Source of the DNA: Stenotrophomonas maltophilia
Lineage (GTDB): Bacteria > Pseudomonadota > Gammaproteobacteria > Xanthomonadales > Xanthomonadaceae
Assembly: GCA_002364755.1 (NCBI GenBank)
Contig: DEZI01000038.1
Location: 1 to 25,406, forward strand
Direction of reading: 5' to 3'
Length of the DNA stretch: 25,406 bases
Notes under the pieces: generated by a model
What the model was told of the DNA's origin: nothing
The model's input: only the letters and a program-made list of their open reading frames with translations
Databases searched by the model: none
Shown: positions 22,859 through 25,406 of the stretch, piece after piece
How the letters are laid out: every line of letters begins with the position of its first letter
Position numbering within the stretch: position 1 is the stretch's first letter
Made by a program: the position numbers and the translations under genes

Positions 22859-23641
22859 ATGGCCGCTTCCCGCATGCCCGCTCGTCCCCTTGTCCCGGCT
22901 TTTGCCTTCACGCCTTCGTGGCTGGCATCGCGTTGCGCACTGACGCACCTGCTGCTGCCGTTGGCCGTTGGCGCTCCGCTGTTCGTCCTGTTGATGGGCT
23001 TTGGGGGTGACCAGTGGGTGGCCGACCATCTGTTCCGCCTGGAAGGCGGCCACTGGGCATTGCAGGATGCCTGGCTGACCCGCGCGGTCGTGCACAAGGG
23101 CGGCAAATGGCTGAGCACGGCGGCGGCTCTGGTGGCGATCCTGCTGTGTTTCCACCAATGGCGCCGCGGCCGCGACCGCACCCTGCGCTGGGCGCTGCTG
23201 TACGTGGTGGTCGCGATGGCACTGGGCACCGGCCTGATCTCGCTGCTCAAGGCGCTGGTGCCGATGGACTGCCCCTGGGACCTGCTGCGCTATGGCGGCC
23301 ACGAACCCTTCATCGGCCTGCTGGCCAGCCGCCCCGAGGGCATGCCTGCACGCGCCTGTTTCCCGGCCGGCCATGCCAGCGCCGGCTACGCCTGGCTGTG
23401 CCTGTACTTCTTCGCCCTGCTCTGGCGCCCGGCGTGGCGCTGGGCCGGGCTGTGGATCGGACTCGGCAGCGGCCTGGTGTTCGGCATCAGCCAGCAGCTG
23501 CGTGGCGCCCATTTTCTTTCGCATGATGTTGCCACGGCCTTGCTATGTTGGCTGCTGTCGCTGGGCCTGTTCCTGATCGCGGAGCGGCTGCTGGCCCGGC
23601 GCACGCTGGAACGTCCGACCCGCCAGGAGGCACGTGCATGA
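22859..23641 (+). CDS. PAP2 superfamily membrane phosphatase
   Basis: The 260-residue protein has about six membrane helices and a PAP2 active site of an atypical but coherent kind: K131 then CPW (138-140) where the classical motif has RP; FPAGHAS (168-174, with H172) for PSGH; and RGAHFLSHD (215-223, with H218 and D223) for the third motif. Members dephosphorylate lipid phosphates or undecaprenyl pyrophosphate, or transfer phosphate to lipid A (LpxT); I cannot decide which. The ATG at 22859 has only a weak ribosome site, and one five codons later is possible. Its stop overlaps the eptA start by four bases (ATGA), so the two are translationally coupled. Confidence 0.88.
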   Translation: MAASRMPARPLVPAFAFTPSWLASRCALTHLLLPLAVGAPLFVLLMGFGGDQWVADHLFRLEGGHWALQDAWLTRAVVHKGGKWLSTAAALVAILLCFHQWRRGRDRTLRWALLYVVVAMALGTGLISLLKALVPMDCPWDLLRYGGHEPFIGLLASRPEGMPARACFPAGHASAGYAWLCLYFFALLWRPAWRWAGLWIGLGSGLVFGISQQLRGAHFLSHDVATALLCWLLSLGLFLIAERLLARRTLERPTRQEARA

Positions 23642-25287
23642 ATGCATCGGTCCATCGTTCGCTGCGCCTGCCGGCACTGGCCAGCCTTCATCGCTGGCGC
23701 CCGCAGCTGTCCACCGAAGCGCTGATCGCGCTGACCAGCCTGTTCTTCGCCGTGGCCGGCAACGGCCTGTTCTGGCACAGCGCCATGGCCAGCCATCCCG
23801 GCAGCCTGCGCTACGCGCTGTCGCTGTTCCTGCTGCTGCTCGGCGCGCACGGCGTGCTGCTGGGCATCCTCGTCTGGCGCTGGAATGCCAAGGTCGTGAC
23901 CAGCGTGCTGCTGCTGGTGACCGCCTTTGCCGCGCACTACATGAGCCAGTTCCACATCTACCTCGATGCGGACATGCTGCGCAACGTGCTGGCCACCGAC
24001 CCGAAGGAAAGCCGCGAGCTGATGACGGCCTCGCTGGTCTGGCCAGTGCTGCTGCTGGCGGTGCTGCCGATGGTGCTGCTGTGGCGGGTGGAACTGCGTC
24101 GCCGCAGCTGGGGCCGCACGCTGCTGTGGCGCGTGGGCTTCCTGCTGGTGGCGGCGGTCACCGCCGTGGGTGGCGCGCTCATTTCTTTCCAGGATGTCTC
24201 GGCGCTGATGCGCAACCAGCGCGAAGTCCGCTATCTGGCCACCCCGGCCAATGTGCTGCTGGGCCTGCCGCGTGCGCTGCGCAGCGACAACCCGGTGCAG
24301 CGCGCGCCGAAGCTGCCGATCGGCACCGATGCCAAGGCCACCCCTCGCGCACCGACCAGCAAGCCGCGGCTGCTGGTGATCGTGATGGGCGAAACCGTGC
24401 GTGCGCAGAACTGGGGCCTCAACGGCGGGAGCAACACCACCCCGGAACTGGCGCAGGCACCGGTGATCAATTTCCCGGACATGCATTCGTGCGGCACCAG
24501 CACCGAAGTCTCGCTGCCCTGCATGTACTCGCCCTGGGGCCGCCACGAGTACGACGAGAAGAAAATCCGCGCGCACCAGTCGCTGCTGCACGTGCTGAAC
24601 CGCGCCGGCGTCACGCCGCTGTGGCGTGACAACCAGTCCGGCTGCAAGGGGGTCTGCGAAGGTCTTGATTTCCAGTCGCTGTCTGACGCGACCACGCCCG
24701 GCCTGTGTGCGGATGGCCGCTGCATGGATGAGATTCTGCTGCAGGACCTGGCCACGCAGGTGCGTGCCAAGCCGGGCGATCGGGTGGTGGTGCTGCACCA
24801 GCTGGGCAACCACGGCCCGGCCTACTTCGAGCGCTACCCAGCCGCCTTCGCGCGCTTCAAGCCGACCTGCGACACGCGTGACATCGGCCGCTGTTCGCGC
24901 GAGGAGATCGTCAACAGCTACGACAACGCGGTGCTCTACACCGACCACTTCCTGAGCAAGACAATCGGCACGCTTCAGGGCCTGCAGGACTACGACACGG
25001 CGATGATCTATCTGTCCGACCACGGTGAGTCGCTGGGTGAGAAGGGCCTGTTCCTGCACGGCGTACCGTATGCGATCGCCCCGGCTGAGCAGACCAGCGT
25101 GCCGATGACGATGTGGTTCTCGCCGGGCTTCGCCCGCAGCCGCGGGCTGGACCTGCAGTGCCTGCGCAAGCGTTCGGCGGCGTACACCGACCACGACAAC
25201 CTGTTCCCGTCGGTGTTGGGGCTGATGCAGGTGAAGACAGCACTGTACGAACGCGACCGCGACCTCTTCGCCGGCTGCGAGAGCTGA
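23638..25287 (+). CDS. eptA: Phosphoethanolamine transferase, EptA/MCR type
   Basis: EptA adds phosphoethanolamine to lipid A, lowering its negative charge and affinity for polymyxins. The 549 residues comprise five N-terminal membrane helices (about 27-205) and a periplasmic sulfatase-fold domain. Active-site counterparts of MCR-1 are visible: E252 (VMGETVRAQNW), nucleophile T289 in SCGTSTEVSLPCM, H391 (LGNHGPAYF), D461 and H462 (LSDHGESLGE), and H474 (LHGVP). Cysteines C285/C295 match an MCR-1 disulfide pair. AGGAGG lies seven bases before the ATG at 23638. Base composition resembles the neighbours, so it looks chromosomal and intrinsic. It is the last gene of the ArnT-like/PAP2/eptA group. 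Confidence 0.94.
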   Translation: MNASVHRSLRLPALASLHRWRPQLSTEALIALTSLFFAVAGNGLFWHSAMASHPGSLRYALSLFLLLLGAHGVLLGILVWRWNAKVVTSVLLLVTAFAAHYMSQFHIYLDADMLRNVLATDPKESRELMTASLVWPVLLLAVLPMVLLWRVELRRRSWGRTLLWRVGFLLVAAVTAVGGALISFQDVSALMRNQREVRYLATPANVLLGLPRALRSDNPVQRAPKLPIGTDAKATPRAPTSKPRLLVIVMGETVRAQNWGLNGGSNTTPELAQAPVINFPDMHSCGTSTEVSLPCMYSPWGRHEYDEKKIRAHQSLLHVLNRAGVTPLWRDNQSGCKGVCEGLDFQSLSDATTPGLCADGRCMDEILLQDLATQVRAKPGDRVVVLHQLGNHGPAYFERYPAAFARFKPTCDTRDIGRCSREEIVNSYDNAVLYTDHFLSKTIGTLQGLQDYDTAMIYLSDHGESLGEKGLFLHGVPYAIAPAEQTSVPMTMWFSPGFARSRGLDLQCLRKRSAAYTDHDNLFPSVLGLMQVKTALYERDRDLFAGCES

Positions 25288-25302
25288 GGGGTGGTGTGTT
25301 CT

Positions 25303-25353
25303 GGCAGGGCTTGCAGCCCTGCACCTGCGGTAGTGCCGGCCGCTGGCCGGCAA
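25303..25353 (+). repeat. Hairpin plus SMAG element after eptA (composite module copy)
   Basis: GCAGGGCT, loop TGC, AGCCCTGC (25304-25322) is followed by a SMAG element with GTAG at 25330. The first 26 bases are the exact reverse complement of 102-127. The following AGAGCTGGCTTTCC resembles the terminator tail after the fad gene, without its left arm. Confidence 0.75.
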
Positions 25354-25388
25354 CCTCAACAGCAAGAGCTGGCTTTCCGTGGGTTGGC

Positions 25389-25398
25389 GGGGGGGGGG
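25389..25398 (+). repeat. Run of ten G
   Basis: A homopolymer G10 in the final bases, just past the eptA module. It may be length-variable or a sequencing weak point; the window ends eight bases later. Confidence 0.6.
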
Positions 25399-25406
25399 CG
25401 GGTGGG

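Noticed and set aside
23638..25287. eptA as an acquired mobile mcr-type gene
   Set aside because: No insertion sequence or plasmid feature nearby, base composition like the neighbours, and it is coupled to the PAP2 gene.
23386..25365. 659-codon minus-strand frame opposite eptA
   Set aside because: Antisense shadow; the plus-strand EptA has a full active site.
1..25406. CRISPR arrays, tRNA or rRNA genes, phage or transposase genes
   Set aside because: None seen; the repeats are short palindromes without regular spacing.

Overview
The window is a GC-rich chromosomal segment that looks like Stenotrophomonas (Xanthomonadaceae), most probably the S. maltophilia complex. Three things point there: the protein sequences, the gene order rpoE-rseA-mucD-lepA-lepB-rnc-era-recO, and many short GTAG-tipped palindromes of the type described in S. 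maltophilia as SMAG elements. Species assignment is an inference from these features; no database comparison was possible. I see no plasmid, phage, insertion-sequence, tRNA, rRNA or CRISPR signal. Seventeen protein-coding genes of recognisable family and one unrecognised secreted protein are supported.

Region 1 (about 142-8786, all minus strand) is a nine-gene co-directional run. Transcription starts with the extracytoplasmic stress unit rpoE-rseA-mucD, which has a well-formed sigma-E-type promoter in front of rpoE, suggesting autoregulation. It continues, after two hairpins and a likely new promoter, with lepA, lepB (signal peptidase I), a DUF4845 membrane protein, rnc, era and recO. The last four genes are tightly packed; rnc and era use GTG starts and overlap the gene before them.

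Region 2 (9022-11723) holds a stand-alone fatty-acid-oxidation multifunctional enzyme (enoyl-CoA hydratase plus 3-hydroxyacyl-CoA dehydrogenase), an intrinsic terminator, and a 638-base gene-free stretch built of nested inverted repeats. Region 3 (11724-14229) has two different pirins converging on a small secreted protein, with a candidate Clp/CRP-type operator before the secreted-protein gene and a mirrored SMAG pair between the convergent genes.

Region 4 (14463-18872) is a small-molecule transport section: the CstA carbon-starvation/pyruvate-type transporter with its small YbdD-type partner, a DUF819 membrane transporter-like protein on the opposite strand with a terminator-like hairpin in its leader, and a VOC (glyoxalase-fold) protein. 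Region 5 (18946-25287) looks like an envelope-remodelling island: a ColR/ColS-like two-component system (minus strand) divergent from an ArnT-like lipid A glycosyltransferase, a PAP2 phosphatase and an EptA/MCR-type phosphoethanolamine transferase. The enzymes would act on lipid A or undecaprenyl carriers at the periplasmic face, and the adjacent two-component system is the obvious candidate regulator (inference).

A composite repeat block recurs just downstream of recO, the fad gene and eptA. The first and last copies are inverted with respect to each other at the two ends of the window. The most unusual non-coding signals are this recurring 3'-end module, the nested inverted-repeat block at 11195-11582, and the orphan terminator in the DUF819 leader.
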